The notes under the pieces are model-generated. The model saw nothing but the letters and a program-made list of their open reading frames with translations, ran no database searches and was not told the origin of the DNA. From JBGPQJ01 sp963829485 (lineage in GTDB: Bacteria; Chloroflexota; Anaerolineae; Anaerolineales; Villigracilaceae), in NCBI GenBank assembly GCA_963829485.1, contig CAWHIK010000008.1:124001-188000 (forward strand): 64,000 nucleotides of DNA, written 5' to 3'. Made by a program: the position numbers and the translations under genes. This document shows, in pieces, positions 45,707 to 54,925 of the stretch; position 1 is the stretch's first letter, and every line of letters begins with the position of its first letter.

Positions 45707-46170
45707 GCTGTCACCTCCATAATGGGTTGTTTCTCGGTGACTTGGCCGTTCCCGTTCCATTTAGGCCAGTTCAATGGGCCGAGTTGACGGATTTCCTCAA
45801 CAAAGGAGTTGATCTCCTGGGCTAATTTCATCCCCTCTGCAGCACTTGCCCAAACAAGTTTTATGCGCTCGGGCTCTACACCAAAACCTTTCAAGGTGCG
45901 GCGGAGAAGCAGGAAGCGACGCAGAGCCTTGTAGTTCTGTTCGACATAGTGACAATCTCCGGGGTGGCAGCCGGTGATCATGATACCGTCCGCGCCGCCT
46001 GCGAGAGCTTTCATGACAAAGGTCGGGTCGAGTCGGCCGCTGCACATCAGCCGGATTAAGCGCACATTGGGCGCATACTTGACGCGAGCCGTACCGGCGG
46101 CATCCGCAGCCCGGTACGAACACCAGTTGCAGGTAAAGCCCACGATGACAGGTTCGAATTGTTCGCTCAT
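45703..46170 (-). CDS. mvhD: MvhD iron-sulfur adaptor subunit
   Basis: A 155-residue [2Fe-2S] protein that links MvhAG to HdrA. It has the family blocks GFTCNWCSYRAAD, RLMCSGRLDP and ITGCHPGDCHY. In the methanogen complex MvhD passes electrons to the bifurcating flavin of HdrA. It overlaps mvhG by 4 bases and follows hdrA by 8 bases, so a complex of all six proteins is likely. Confidence 0.9.
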   Translation of the reverse strand: MSEQFEPVIVGFTCNWCSYRAADAAGTARVKYAPNVRLIRLMCSGRLDPTFVMKALAGGADGIMITGCHPGDCHYVEQNYKALRRFLLLRRTLKGFGVEPERIKLVWASAAEGMKLAQEINSFVEEIRQLGPLNWPKWNGNGQVTEKQPIMEVTA

Positions 46171-46178
46171 GCTTCCTC

Positions 46179-48173
46179 CTACACTCTCATCAAGATGCCG
46201 TCGATCTGGGCAAAAATCTGCTCATTGGAGAAGCCCGATCCGCTGATGACGCCCGCCGGGCAGGCTGCCACGCAGGTGCCGCATCCCTGACACAGCGCTG
46301 GGTTAATGCGGCTGACTGCCAGGTCATCGATAAATGCAATTGCATTGAAGGGGCACATGGTATTGCAGATGCGGCAGCCGGAGCAACCTTCCTCGTTGAT
46401 GGTTGCGCGGATGGGTTCGAGCTCCACTTCCTTTTGCAGGATCTTATCGAGCACCCGGGCGGCAGCTGCAGCGCCTTGCGACACACTAGCAGGAATATCC
46501 TTGGGACCGCTTGCGCAGCCTGCAATCAAGACTCCCTCGGTCATGGTTGTGACCGGATCCAGCTTGGGGTGGCGCTCGATGTACCAGCCATCCGACGAGC
46601 AGGAGATACCAAAAAGCTGACCGGTTTGCTTGGCATCGTGACGAGGCTCCATGCCGCTGGACAGGATGACCATATCCACCGGGATCCGTCTCTGTTTCCC
46701 AACAAACGTGTCTTCCACCTGGATAATGAGCTTGCCTTTTTCCTGATCGTTGCGCGCAGCATTGGATACTTCGGCCACCTTGCCTCGCACAAACAGGGTA
46801 CCTTCCTCCATAATGCGCTGGTAGAACTCATCGTACGACTTGGCGGCAGTTCGCATGTCGATGTAGAAATCATAGACTGTCGCGCCGGTGCGTTCCTGGA
46901 CAAGGTGCGCAAACTTCAGGCTCTGCATGCAGCAAATGGCAGAGCAGTAATTATTGAAGTTCTTGTCGCGCGAACCGACACAGTGGATGATACCCACCGA
47001 CTCGGGTTTGGTCTTCCCATCACGCAGGGTGATCTCGCCCCCGGTGGGACCCGAGGCATTGCTCAACCGTTCGAATTCCATGCTGGTGAACACATTGGGA
47101 AGCCGTCCGTACCCGTAATTTGTGACGCGTCTGGCATCGAACAGGTCGTAACCCGTTGCAAGGATGATATTCCCCACCTCGACGTTGAGAATGGTATCCT
47201 GCTGGGTAAAATCGATGGCATTGGTCGGGCAGAATTTCTCGCAGGCTTTGCATTTCCCATTCTTGAAATAGGTGCAGTTCGGAGCGTCGAGCACCGGGTA
47301 TTTCGGGACGGCCTGGGCAAACGAATTGTAGATCACCTTTCGGTATCCCAATCCGGCTTCATAGACATCGTCGATCACCTTCTGCGGACACTTTTCGACA
47401 CAGATTCCGCAGCCGGTGCATAATTCTTCGTTCACGTAACGGGCGCGTTTCTTGATCGCCACATTAAAGTTGCCCACATACCCGCTGACGCTCATCACCT
47501 CGCTCCAGGTGAGCAGAGTAATGTTGGGGTGAGTCCCGGCCTCGACCATGCGCGGGGTCAGGATGCATGCCGAACAGTCGAGGGTGGGGAAGGTCTTGTC
47601 GAACTGGGCCATGTGACCGCCGATCGACGGTTCGCGTTCCACCAGATAGACATGGAATCCGCCGTTGGCAATTTCCAACGCAGCCTGGATGCCGGCTATC
47701 CCTCCGCCCACCACCAGCGTATTGGGATTGATGGGTACCTTCATCTTTTCAAGCGGCTGATTGTAGGCAATTCGACGAACCGTGCCGGAGACCAGTGACT
47801 TCGATTTTTCAGTCGCGACGGCTTTGTTTGTATGCACCCACGACACCTGTTCGCGGATGGAAACCAGTTCGGTGAGGTAGGGGTTTAACCCGGCGCGTTC
47901 AGCCGCGGTGCGAAAGGTCTTTTCATGCAGGTGAGGTGAACAGGCTGCCACCACCACGCGTTCCAGGCCGAGTTCCTTGATATCCTTTTCGATCAATTCC
48001 TGCCCAAGGCTGGAACACATGAACTTGTAATCGCGTGAAATGACCACACCGTCGTTTCCTAGATTCTGTTGAACCCAATCACGCACAGCTTCAACATCTA
48101 CCATCCCGGCAATGTTGGTGCCGCAGTGACAGACATAGACGCCGATTTTTGGTTTAGTTGTATTTTCGCTCAT
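46179..48173 (-). CDS. hdrA: HdrA-type bifurcating flavoprotein
   Basis: A 664-residue FAD and iron-sulfur protein, the usual size of stand-alone HdrA. The start has CHCGTNIAG, the FAD site is VVGGGIAGIQAALEIANGG, and the Fe-S motifs are CTGCGICVEKCP, CKACEKFCP, CSGCRICNTMCP and CQGCGTCVAACP. In methanogens HdrA splits electrons from H2 between ferredoxin and CoM-S-S-CoB. Coenzymes M and B are not expected in this bacterium, so the high-potential acceptor of HdrBC is unknown. Confidence 0.9.
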   Translation of the reverse strand: MSENTTKPKIGVYVCHCGTNIAGMVDVEAVRDWVQQNLGNDGVVISRDYKFMCSSLGQELIEKDIKELGLERVVVAACSPHLHEKTFRTAAERAGLNPYLTELVSIREQVSWVHTNKAVATEKSKSLVSGTVRRIAYNQPLEKMKVPINPNTLVVGGGIAGIQAALEIANGGFHVYLVEREPSIGGHMAQFDKTFPTLDCSACILTPRMVEAGTHPNITLLTWSEVMSVSGYVGNFNVAIKKRARYVNEELCTGCGICVEKCPQKVIDDVYEAGLGYRKVIYNSFAQAVPKYPVLDAPNCTYFKNGKCKACEKFCPTNAIDFTQQDTILNVEVGNIILATGYDLFDARRVTNYGYGRLPNVFTSMEFERLSNASGPTGGEITLRDGKTKPESVGIIHCVGSRDKNFNNYCSAICCMQSLKFAHLVQERTGATVYDFYIDMRTAAKSYDEFYQRIMEEGTLFVRGKVAEVSNAARNDQEKGKLIIQVEDTFVGKQRRIPVDMVILSSGMEPRHDAKQTGQLFGISCSSDGWYIERHPKLDPVTTMTEGVLIAGCASGPKDIPASVSQGAAAAARVLDKILQKEVELEPIRATINEEGCSGCRICNTMCPFNAIAFIDDLAVSRINPALCQGCGTCVAACPAGVISGSGFSNEQIFAQIDGILMRV

Positions 48174-48182
48174 AGGGGTCTC

Positions 48183-49178
48183 CTACTCACTGGCTTCCTG
48201 CCCGCTGGCAAATTTCTTGTGACGGCGGGGTGGCATGGGCAGACCTTCCGGCTTCTTCGGTTTGGTGGCATCAACCGCCTGGGGGACTTCCACTCCGATG
48301 CGGGCCAGAGCATCTTTTGCGCTGACCAATTCAAGACCAAAACCCGCATGCTTGGGTTCAATCCCGAATGCCAAAGCCATCAACTGTGTAAAAAACACGA
48401 TCGGCATATGGTATTTTGTGCCAAAGAAGCGGTTAGCCTCACCCTGGTAGGCATCCAGGTTCATCTGGCACATCGGGCAGACCGTGACCATGATGTCGGC
48501 GCCAAATTCGTCCGCTTCGGACACGAGCCGGCGGATCAGCTCATAAGCTGTCTCCGGTCCGATCTGGGTCATATGACCGCCGCAGCAGGCTGTCTTGAGC
48601 GGGAAGTCGATCACTTCCGCGCCGAGGGCTTTCATCAGATCATCTAATTCGGAGGGATGCTCATGGTCGGACCATCGGTGGGCGTAATCAGGCCGGGGCA
48701 CCATGCAGCCCAAATAGGGGGCAATCCGTAGACCAGTCAATGGGCGCACCACCTTGGACTTGACCGTATCCAAGCCAACATCGTTGACGATGACATCCAC
48801 CAGGTGGCGGATCTGGAGCGAACCGGGGTCATAATGCAGCCCGCCCGCGGCCAAAGCTTCATTGACTTTCGCACCCAGGGCAGGACGCTCAGCCATGTAG
48901 TAATCGGCTTTTTCGAGGTTGAGGTAACACGCCGAACAGGGGGCCATGACCGTCCGGCTTCCGTTTGCCTGTTTGGCAGCCAGCGCCAAATTGCGGGCGA
49001 TCAGAGAATATGCCGGGATAAGATTGATGCTGAGATACTCGGTTGCTCCGCAGCAATTCCAATCTTGAACTTCCTCAAGCTCAATCCCAAGCAGATCTTT
49101 AATGCTTACAAGCGAATCGCAATACGCCTTGGCACTGCCTTCCATGGAACAACCGGGGTAAAGGAGATATTTGTTCAT
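48183..49178 (-). CDS. hdrB: HdrB-type CCG-domain subunit
   Basis: A 331-residue subunit with two CCG domains: DWNCCGATEY with CSACYLN, and TACCGGHMT with VCPMCQMNLD. In methanogens these bind non-cubane 4Fe-4S clusters that cut the disulfide. The C-terminus carries an extra Pro/Lys-rich tail (KPKKPEGLPMPPRRHKK) after the usual end. It overlaps hdrC by 4 bases. Catalytic substrate here is unknown. Confidence 0.9.
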   Translation of the reverse strand: MNKYLLYPGCSMEGSAKAYCDSLVSIKDLLGIELEEVQDWNCCGATEYLSINLIPAYSLIARNLALAAKQANGSRTVMAPCSACYLNLEKADYYMAERPALGAKVNEALAAGGLHYDPGSLQIRHLVDVIVNDVGLDTVKSKVVRPLTGLRIAPYLGCMVPRPDYAHRWSDHEHPSELDDLMKALGAEVIDFPLKTACCGGHMTQIGPETAYELIRRLVSEADEFGADIMVTVCPMCQMNLDAYQGEANRFFGTKYHMPIVFFTQLMALAFGIEPKHAGFGLELVSAKDALARIGVEVPQAVDATKPKKPEGLPMPPRRHKKFASGQEASE

Positions 49179-49768
49179 GATGTCAACTCCAGGGTCTTGG
49201 CTTTCTCAAGAATAGCCTTCAGTTGATCCATACTCTTAATGCGCTTCGGCATAAGGTTCATTCTTTTCCTGGTCAGCATTCCCAGACCCATGCCCGCCAT
49301 GCCTGGTAAGCGCAAAGGTTGGTGTGTGAGGTAGAAACTGGCAGCCAGACCCATCTCATAACTGCGCCCGAAATTCTCCACCATGTAGACAAATGTTGAC
49401 GAGAAATCAGGCGCAAGGTTCTCCTTATATAGTTTTGCCTTGATGGCCATGGACTTCAGCGTGTACATGACATCGGTAATATGCACTTCCTGAGGGCAGC
49501 GTACCACGCAGTGGTAACAGGAAACGCAGATCCAGGGCGTATTACTACGCAGCACATCCTCCCTCATGCCGGCACGCAACATGCCAAAAAGCATACGCGG
49601 CGTGTGGTCCATATCCGCGGCAGACGGACACGAACCGCCGCAGCTTCCGCACTGGATGCACATCTCCAAGTGCGACACTCCTGCTGTCGCTTCTGCCACC
49701 TCATGCATTAAGGAGAGATCTTCATATTCGAGACCCGCTCCGGGACGATTGGTCTGTACTGCTGGCAT
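49175..49768 (-). CDS. hdrC: HdrC-type iron-sulfur subunit
   Basis: A 197-residue subunit with two 4Fe-4S motifs, CIQCGSCGGSCP and CVSCYHCVVRCP. It passes electrons from HdrA to HdrB. It is the first gene of the hydrogenase cluster on the minus strand, and a possible promoter with a palindromic operator lies 145-175 bases upstream. Confidence 0.88.
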   Translation of the reverse strand: MPAVQTNRPGAGLEYEDLSLMHEVAEATAGVSHLEMCIQCGSCGGSCPSAADMDHTPRMLFGMLRAGMREDVLRSNTPWICVSCYHCVVRCPQEVHITDVMYTLKSMAIKAKLYKENLAPDFSSTFVYMVENFGRSYEMGLAASFYLTHQPLRLPGMAGMGLGMLTRKRMNLMPKRIKSMDQLKAILEKAKTLELTS

Positions 49769-49913
49769 AGTCCCTCCGTGAAAATGGAATGGACACGTCT
49801 CACCTGCTCTCTACCAGGTTGGACGTGCATGGTCGACTTATTCCAATGCTCAATGAATCTCTAAGGTTGAATTGATCCCATATGACTTACTACCGGTAAT
49901 CGCTGATATATCT

Positions 49914-49942
49914 ATATTGTGACTATCATCACAATAAGTCAA
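49914..49942 (-). promoter_or_regulatory. hdr-mvh promoter with CRP-like palindrome
   Basis: On the minus strand TTGACT (49937-49942) and CAATAT (49914-49919) are 17 bases apart. The spacer and -10 overlap the palindrome ATTGTGA-CTATCA-TCACAAT (49916-49935), which fits the TGTGA-N6-TCACA pattern of CRP-type sites exactly. Its place inside the promoter suggests repression by a Crp/Fnr-family protein, though activation cannot be excluded. The -10 is weak. Confidence 0.5.
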
Positions 49943-50094
49943 CGCCAAAAGTCACCGGTTATGGAGATAAAAGTCATCACCGAGGCAAAAATACAATAAA
50001 AATATCTCCATTACCTGAAAAATATAATTAAAAATCCATTTTGCTAGTGAAGTTATTGAATCTTTTTGTGTTTCCGATGGAATTCTTTCAATTG

Positions 50095-50123
50095 TTGACA
50101 TACTCCCTTATTTAATGTATAAA
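50095..50123 (+). promoter_or_regulatory. Sigma-70-type promoter of the importer operon
   Basis: A consensus -35 TTGACA (50095-50100), 17-base spacer and TATAAA (50118-50123). Transcription would start near 50130, giving a leader of about 115 bases before the ATG at 50245. One of the best promoter matches in the window. Confidence 0.7.
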
Positions 50124-50244
50124 AAGCTCGTTGTATATCCTGATTTGTTGCAAGTCAGCCTGAATCCAGACTGGTTTGCAACAATACTTTTTCTGTGTAA
50201 GGTGTTATCTTTATAGTGAATAGAGAAGAGAAAAGGAGATGACC

Positions 50245-51945
50245 ATGTCCAATAGCCCCCTCAAATTTTCAAGCACTGTTGTTTCACTGTTATTGGTATC
50301 CGTAATCCTTGCAGGGTGCGCCTCTGCAGCGACCCCCGATGATCAAAGCGCCATTACGATCACCATACCCGAAGACCCGCCTTCCTTTAATGCCATCGTC
50401 GGCGATACAGGCTATGACGCTCTGGTCAGCAATATGGTCATGCTTGGCCTGACCGGGATAGACCCGGACGGCAACATTTATCCCGAACTAGCCGCAGAAC
50501 TTCCGTCACGGGAAAATGGCGGCGTGGTGGTGGACGAGAGCGCCGGGACGATGGATGTCACCTGGAAGCTTCGCCAGGATGTGAAATGGTCAGACGGCAC
50601 GCCGGTCACCGCGGATGATGTCGTTTTCACCTGGAATGCCATCATGGACCCCGAAACAGGTATCTGGGTGCGCGGCTCCGATTATGTGGACAGCGTCGAA
50701 AAGGTCGATGATCACACGGTCACCTTCCATTACAACAGCTTGTACACCGGTTATCTGACCCAGCTCGGCGGAGAACAGCTCGTGGTCTGGCCATCCCACT
50801 ATTGTGATGCCGAACAGGGCTTCTCCGAATGGGACTGCGGACGGGAACCGCTCAGCACCGGTCCATTCGTCCTAAAAGAGTGGCAGGTCGGCGACCATTT
50901 GACCTTTGAGAAGAATCCCAACTATTACGAAGCCGGCAAACCGGGCATCGACAAGGTCACGATCAAGATCGTCCCCGACGACACCGTGCGCAAGGAGATG
51001 CTTCTCAAGGGCGATTTGGACCTGGTCATGTGGGTCTCCGAGACCATTGCCAAGGAACTCGAAGGAAAACCCGACGTCGCAGTGAGTGTCAGCCCGACGA
51101 ATTGTTGGGTGCTGCGCATCTACATGAACGAAGCCGCCCGCGGAACGACCGACCCGGTCGCCAGCCCAAATCCCTTCTTCTCTGATGTGCGTGTCCGCAA
51201 GGCTGTCCGGCTTGCGATCGACGTCGATACCATCGCCAACTCTGTCTTTTACGGATTCAGTGATCCTGCCTGGACGGAATTCCATCGCGATCCATACAAA
51301 TGCGAGATCCCCCGGCCGAAGTATGACCCCGTTGCTGCAGAGGCTCTTTTGGAAGAAGCCGGCTGGACAGACACGGACGGAGATGGTGTCCGCGAATGCC
51401 ATGGATGTGCGAATGCCAGTGAAGGTGACCGTCTCGAATTCGAGCTAGCCACGTATCCGGATTACGGGGAACCGATCCTGCTCGCCCAACAGCTCATCGG
51501 GGAACAACTCGCTGCCATCGGGATGAATCCCAAGCTTGTGGTGATCGAAGGCAATGTCATGTGGGCGGAAGCCGAAGACGGCGGAACCGAACAGAGCGGC
51601 AATTACGACATGGACCTGTGGGATGACGGCTACTCCGGCGTAGACCCGACCGATTACATGGATGAAGTTTACAACTCCAGCGCGGCTGTGCCGGGAAGCG
51701 GTTGGAATATCACCCGCTGGATCAGCCCGGAGATGGATGAGCTTCTGGCTCAATCACACACGTTGGATGAAGCCAAACGCAAGGAAGTGTTCTGTCAGAT
51801 GGCGCAGCTGCTCGATGAGCAGGTTCCGGTTGCCCTGCTGTTCACAATTATCAATGCTGATGCGCACTCCGCACGTCTGCAAGGGATCGAATCCAACGGC
51901 AATGATGTCGTCACCTGGAACGCGGCTGACTGGACGGTGAAGTGA
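50245..51945 (+). CDS. Peptide-type ABC transporter substrate-binding lipoprotein
   Basis: A 566-residue family 5 (DppA/OppA-type) binding protein. The ATG at 50245 is chosen because AAGGAG sits 6 bases before it; an ATG at 50239 would touch that site. The signal peptide ends in lipobox ILAGC with Cys25. Typical blocks: DPPSFNAIVGDTGYDA, WKLRQDVKWSDGTPVTADDV and VRKAVRLAIDVDTIA. It collects peptides, nickel-chelates, sugars or amines outside the membrane; the ligand is unknown. It overlaps the permease gene by 4 bases. The methyltransferase genes further on suggest methylated peptide-like or amide-like ligands. Confidence 0.87.
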   Translation: MSNSPLKFSSTVVSLLLVSVILAGCASAATPDDQSAITITIPEDPPSFNAIVGDTGYDALVSNMVMLGLTGIDPDGNIYPELAAELPSRENGGVVVDESAGTMDVTWKLRQDVKWSDGTPVTADDVVFTWNAIMDPETGIWVRGSDYVDSVEKVDDHTVTFHYNSLYTGYLTQLGGEQLVVWPSHYCDAEQGFSEWDCGREPLSTGPFVLKEWQVGDHLTFEKNPNYYEAGKPGIDKVTIKIVPDDTVRKEMLLKGDLDLVMWVSETIAKELEGKPDVAVSVSPTNCWVLRIYMNEAARGTTDPVASPNPFFSDVRVRKAVRLAIDVDTIANSVFYGFSDPAWTEFHRDPYKCEIPRPKYDPVAAEALLEEAGWTDTDGDGVRECHGCANASEGDRLEFELATYPDYGEPILLAQQLIGEQLAAIGMNPKLVVIEGNVMWAEAEDGGTEQSGNYDMDLWDDGYSGVDPTDYMDEVYNSSAAVPGSGWNITRWISPEMDELLAQSHTLDEAKRKEVFCQMAQLLDEQVPVALLFTIINADAHSARLQGIESNGNDVVTWNAADWTVK

Positions 51946-52979
51946 TCCATTACATCGCGCGCCGCCTGGTGCAGCTGCTTATCATGCTTTTTCTGCTAAG
52001 CATCGTGCTTTTTGCACTGGTCAACTTCGCACCAGGCGGACCGCTTGCCGGGCAGGGACAATCCCGGCATATTCCACCCGAACGAGCTGCCGCCCTCAAG
52101 CGGCAGTTTGGTTTGGACAAGCCGCTCCCCTTTCAGTATGTTGTCTGGCTCATCGGCAATGACTGGATGCAGGTGGATTCTGACGGTGACGGGACGCCCG
52201 ACAGCAGCGGCACGCGGAGGGGAATCCTGCGCGGTGACTTTGGCTATTCCTTTCAGACCCGCCAGCCTGTGCTCGATGAGATAAAAGTCCGCCTGCCGAA
52301 TACACTGTATCTCATGGCGGTCACCCTGCTCGTGGCGCTGGCTATCGCCATCCCTGCAGGCATCTACTCCGCCGTCAAGCAATATTCCAAATTCGACATC
52401 ACCATCACAACATTATCATTCGCCGGTCAGGCCATTCCTGAATTCTGGCTGGGGCTGCTTCTGCTTCTGATTTTCTATGTCTGGCTGAAAAATCCTTTCA
52501 CCGGTGAACCATTACTTCCACCGGGAGGGATGTCGTCCCTCGACACCTTTTCCATTGTAGATAGAACCCGTCATCTGATCCTTCCCGTCATCTGCGGCGC
52601 ATTAGGCTGGATCGCATGGTACTCGCGGTTCCTGCGCTCGAGCATGCTGGACATCCTTCATCAGGATTTTCTCCGGACCGCCCGGGCAAAGGGTTTGCCC
52701 GAAAAGTTCGTGCTCTATAAACATGCGCTGCGCAATGCGCTAATTCCTCTCGTGACCATGTTCGCGCTGGACCTGCCGACCATTTTCGCCGGCGCGGTCT
52801 TTGTCGAAATCATTTTCTCCTGGCCGGGGATGGGACGCCTTTATTACCAGGCGGCGACCCAGCGCGATTACCCCATCCTTTTGTCGATCCTGATCATCGG
52901 GGCTGGTCTGATCCTGCTCTCCAACCTTCTGGCGGATATTCTCTATGCCTTCATCGACCCTCGAATCCGCTACGAATGA
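51942..52979 (+). CDS. ABC transporter permease (DppB/OppB type)
   Basis: A 345-residue permease beginning with GTG, overlapping the binding-protein stop. It has six transmembrane segments and the EAA loop (DFLRTARAKGLPEKFVLYKHALRNALIPLV) that contacts the ATPases. A long polar insert follows the first helix (DSDGDGTPDSSGTRRG), a feature of some environmental members. It pairs with the next permease to form the channel. Confidence 0.88.
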   Translation: MIHYIARRLVQLLIMLFLLSIVLFALVNFAPGGPLAGQGQSRHIPPERAAALKRQFGLDKPLPFQYVVWLIGNDWMQVDSDGDGTPDSSGTRRGILRGDFGYSFQTRQPVLDEIKVRLPNTLYLMAVTLLVALAIAIPAGIYSAVKQYSKFDITITTLSFAGQAIPEFWLGLLLLLIFYVWLKNPFTGEPLLPPGGMSSLDTFSIVDRTRHLILPVICGALGWIAWYSRFLRSSMLDILHQDFLRTARAKGLPEKFVLYKHALRNALIPLVTMFALDLPTIFAGAVFVEIIFSWPGMGRLYYQAATQRDYPILLSILIIGAGLILLSNLLADILYAFIDPRIRYE

Positions 52980-53859
52980 CCTCGAGGTAGCGGGTGTCTG
53001 GAAACGGTTCAGACGCCACCCTGGAGCCATTGCAGGATTTACCGTATTGCTGATCATCATCGCGGCGTCCCTGCTCGCCCCGCTTTCACCCTACCCCCCG
53101 CTTGAATCCAATATCCAGGAACGGTATCAGCCTCCGTCGCTTCAACATCCGATGGGCACCGACGCGCTCGGGCGCGACCTCATGACCCGAGTTTTGTACG
53201 GCGGGCGAATCTCCCTCTCGGTAGGGTTGATGGTGGTGGTAATCTCGCTCGTGCTGGGAATTACCGTCGGGTCCGTGGCCGGCTACTTCGGCGGCAGCGT
53301 GGACAACGTCCTGATGCGCATCACGGACGCCATGCTCAGCCTGCCGGCATTTCTGGTCCTGATCCTGCTCTCGGCAATCATGCGGGAGAGGAATATTCCC
53401 GTCTTCGCCAACAACAATGTGCTGAGTATTGCCCTGGTGATCGGCATGCTTTCGTGGATGACCACCGCCCGGCTGGTGCGCGCCATCTTCCTGACCCAGC
53501 GAGAAATGGACTACGTCCACGCCTCGGAGGCGTTGGGGGCGTCAGGGTATCGGATCACGACACGCCACATCCTGCCCAACGGGATGGGACCCATCATCGT
53601 CGAAGCGACGCTCGAACTGGGTTATGCCATTATTGAAGAATCGGGGTTGAGCTTTCTTGGGTTCGGCATCCAGCCGCCAACGCCAAGCTGGGGCAATTTA
53701 TTAAGCGATGCTCTGGGGCACTTCACACAATATCCCTGGCTGGGAATATTTCCGGGATTGATGATCTTCCTTACCATTATTTCAGTGAATTACATCGGTG
53801 ACGGGCTGCGCGATGCGTTCGACCCGCATCATTACCTGCAAAAAGTGGGCGAAGTCTAG
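52945..53859 (+). CDS. ABC transporter permease (DppC/OppC type)
   Basis: A 304-residue permease overlapping the previous gene by 35 bases. It has the usual N-terminal 'RRHPGAIAGF' and HPMGTDALGRDLMTRVLYGG, six transmembrane segments, and the EAA motif YVHASEALGASGYRITTRHILPN, quoted here by its ends EALGASG. ATP-binding genes (DppD/DppF type) are not next to it, so the ATPases are supplied from elsewhere. Confidence 0.88.
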   Translation: MPSSTLESATNDLEVAGVWKRFRRHPGAIAGFTVLLIIIAASLLAPLSPYPPLESNIQERYQPPSLQHPMGTDALGRDLMTRVLYGGRISLSVGLMVVVISLVLGITVGSVAGYFGGSVDNVLMRITDAMLSLPAFLVLILLSAIMRERNIPVFANNNVLSIALVIGMLSWMTTARLVRAIFLTQREMDYVHASEALGASGYRITTRHILPNGMGPIIVEATLELGYAIIEESGLSFLGFGIQPPTPSWGNLLSDALGHFTQYPWLGIFPGLMIFLTIISVNYIGDGLRDAFDPHHYLQKVGEV

Positions 53860-53894
53860 CCCTTTTCCCCCTTCTTGTTTCACATCGCGACGAC

Positions 53895-54798
53895 CTATAA
53901 ATTCCACGCGCCCATGTGATCGGTCAATAATGCTTTTGCCCGAGCAATGATGTTCGACATTGCCTCACCCTTGCCCCTGCCTAATTCATCCAGAGTGACG
54001 GGCGAGTCGAATGATAGGTGCGGTGTGTATAACTTGTGACCCGGCCTGAGCAGCTGCGAAATGACCTGCCCGAATTCCGCCAGCCGCCGGCGGTCGATCC
54101 CCGGCTTGACGATATGGGTTATCCGGCTCTCCGCCCACCCCGAGTTCAAGCACTCCGCTCGCGATGGTCACTACCATCCTGGTTTGGGGGACTTTCTTCA
54201 TGAAGAGTTCCAGGCTGGGCGACCAGTGCTCAAGATGCTGACGAGCTTCTTCCTCGCCCCACACTTCCGGGTCGGGATCGATCAGACCGGTCGCAAAGAT
54301 GACCAGGCAGCCTCCCTCCTCCAGGTGGCGGAGACTCGCGCGAACGGCGTTCATCCGGCTGGCTGGCTCACTGGTTGCATAAAAGACGTGCTGCCGGCTG
54401 TTGGGCATGTACTTAAAGAACGGGATGTCACTGATTATGACCTTGACGTCCGGGCGGGGAATCTTTGAAATGATGGCTATGGAATCATATGCACCGGGAT
54501 GATTCGACGTCACCACGACCGGACCTGATATCGGAATCGTTTCGTCACCGCGTGACCTGACTTCCTTCACGAAATATCTAATGAAATTCCTCGTCGCCAC
54601 TTGCGTACCGTATTTTCCCAAATCCTGGTCGAATGGCACAAGCATATTCGCCAACCGTTTGGCAATCGGCCTGATCATCCACCCAAAAGTTTTGTTGGCA
54701 ATACCCGTCTTCGACAAGCCTAAAGCGAAGAATACTTCCTCCACGAGGTCCTGGGTCACCTTTTTGACATCTGTGGTTTCGGCTTCAGGCGTTGTCAT
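53895..54798 (-). CDS. PlsC-like acyltransferase, one frame break
   Basis: A lysophospholipid-acyltransferase-like protein of about 300 residues. The ATG at 54798 follows GGAG. The HX4D-type motif appears as SNHPGAYDSI near residue 100, and a substrate block (PFFKYMPNSRQHVFY) and EGGCLVIFATGLID follow. Near 54150 the frame changes; the true end (SGWAESRITHIVKPG to DHMGAWNL) runs to 53895. It probably acylates a lipid headgroup at the membrane. It is convergent with the permease gene and divergent from the regulator. Confidence 0.7.
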
Positions 54799-54861
54799 AA
54801 GGTCTCCGTATTGATGAGTAACAAGCATTAATATTGTAGCCCGAAACAATGATTTAGTCTG

Positions 54862-54890
54862 TTGCCAAGAAATTATATATTATATATAAT
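54862..54890 (+). promoter_or_regulatory. Promoter and palindrome before the GntR gene
   Basis: TTGCCA (54862-54867), 17-base spacer and TATAAT (54885-54890) form a good promoter for the regulator at 54926. ATTATATAT-T-ATATATAAT (54872-54890) is a perfect 19-base palindrome covering the spacer and the -10. A GntR dimer bound here would block its own transcription. AT-only palindromes can occur by chance, so this is moderate evidence. Confidence 0.55.
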
Positions 54891-54925
54891 GTATAAAAGC
54901 TCTCCCCTGTCCTTCTTAAAAACCT

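Larger units (their letters stand above)
49769..50244. other. Divergent intergenic region between hdrC and the importer
   Basis: A 476-base AT-rich gap without a credible gene on either strand. It holds a palindrome inside a minus-strand promoter (49914-49942), a good plus-strand promoter (50095-50123), and a near-repeat AAAAGTCACCG (49947-49957) and AAAAGTCATCACCG (49969-49982). Both transcription units probably start here. Confidence 0.75.

Noticed and set aside
46434..47423. 329-residue open frame on the plus strand
   Set aside because: Antisense of hdrA, whose Fe-S motifs are complete on the minus strand.
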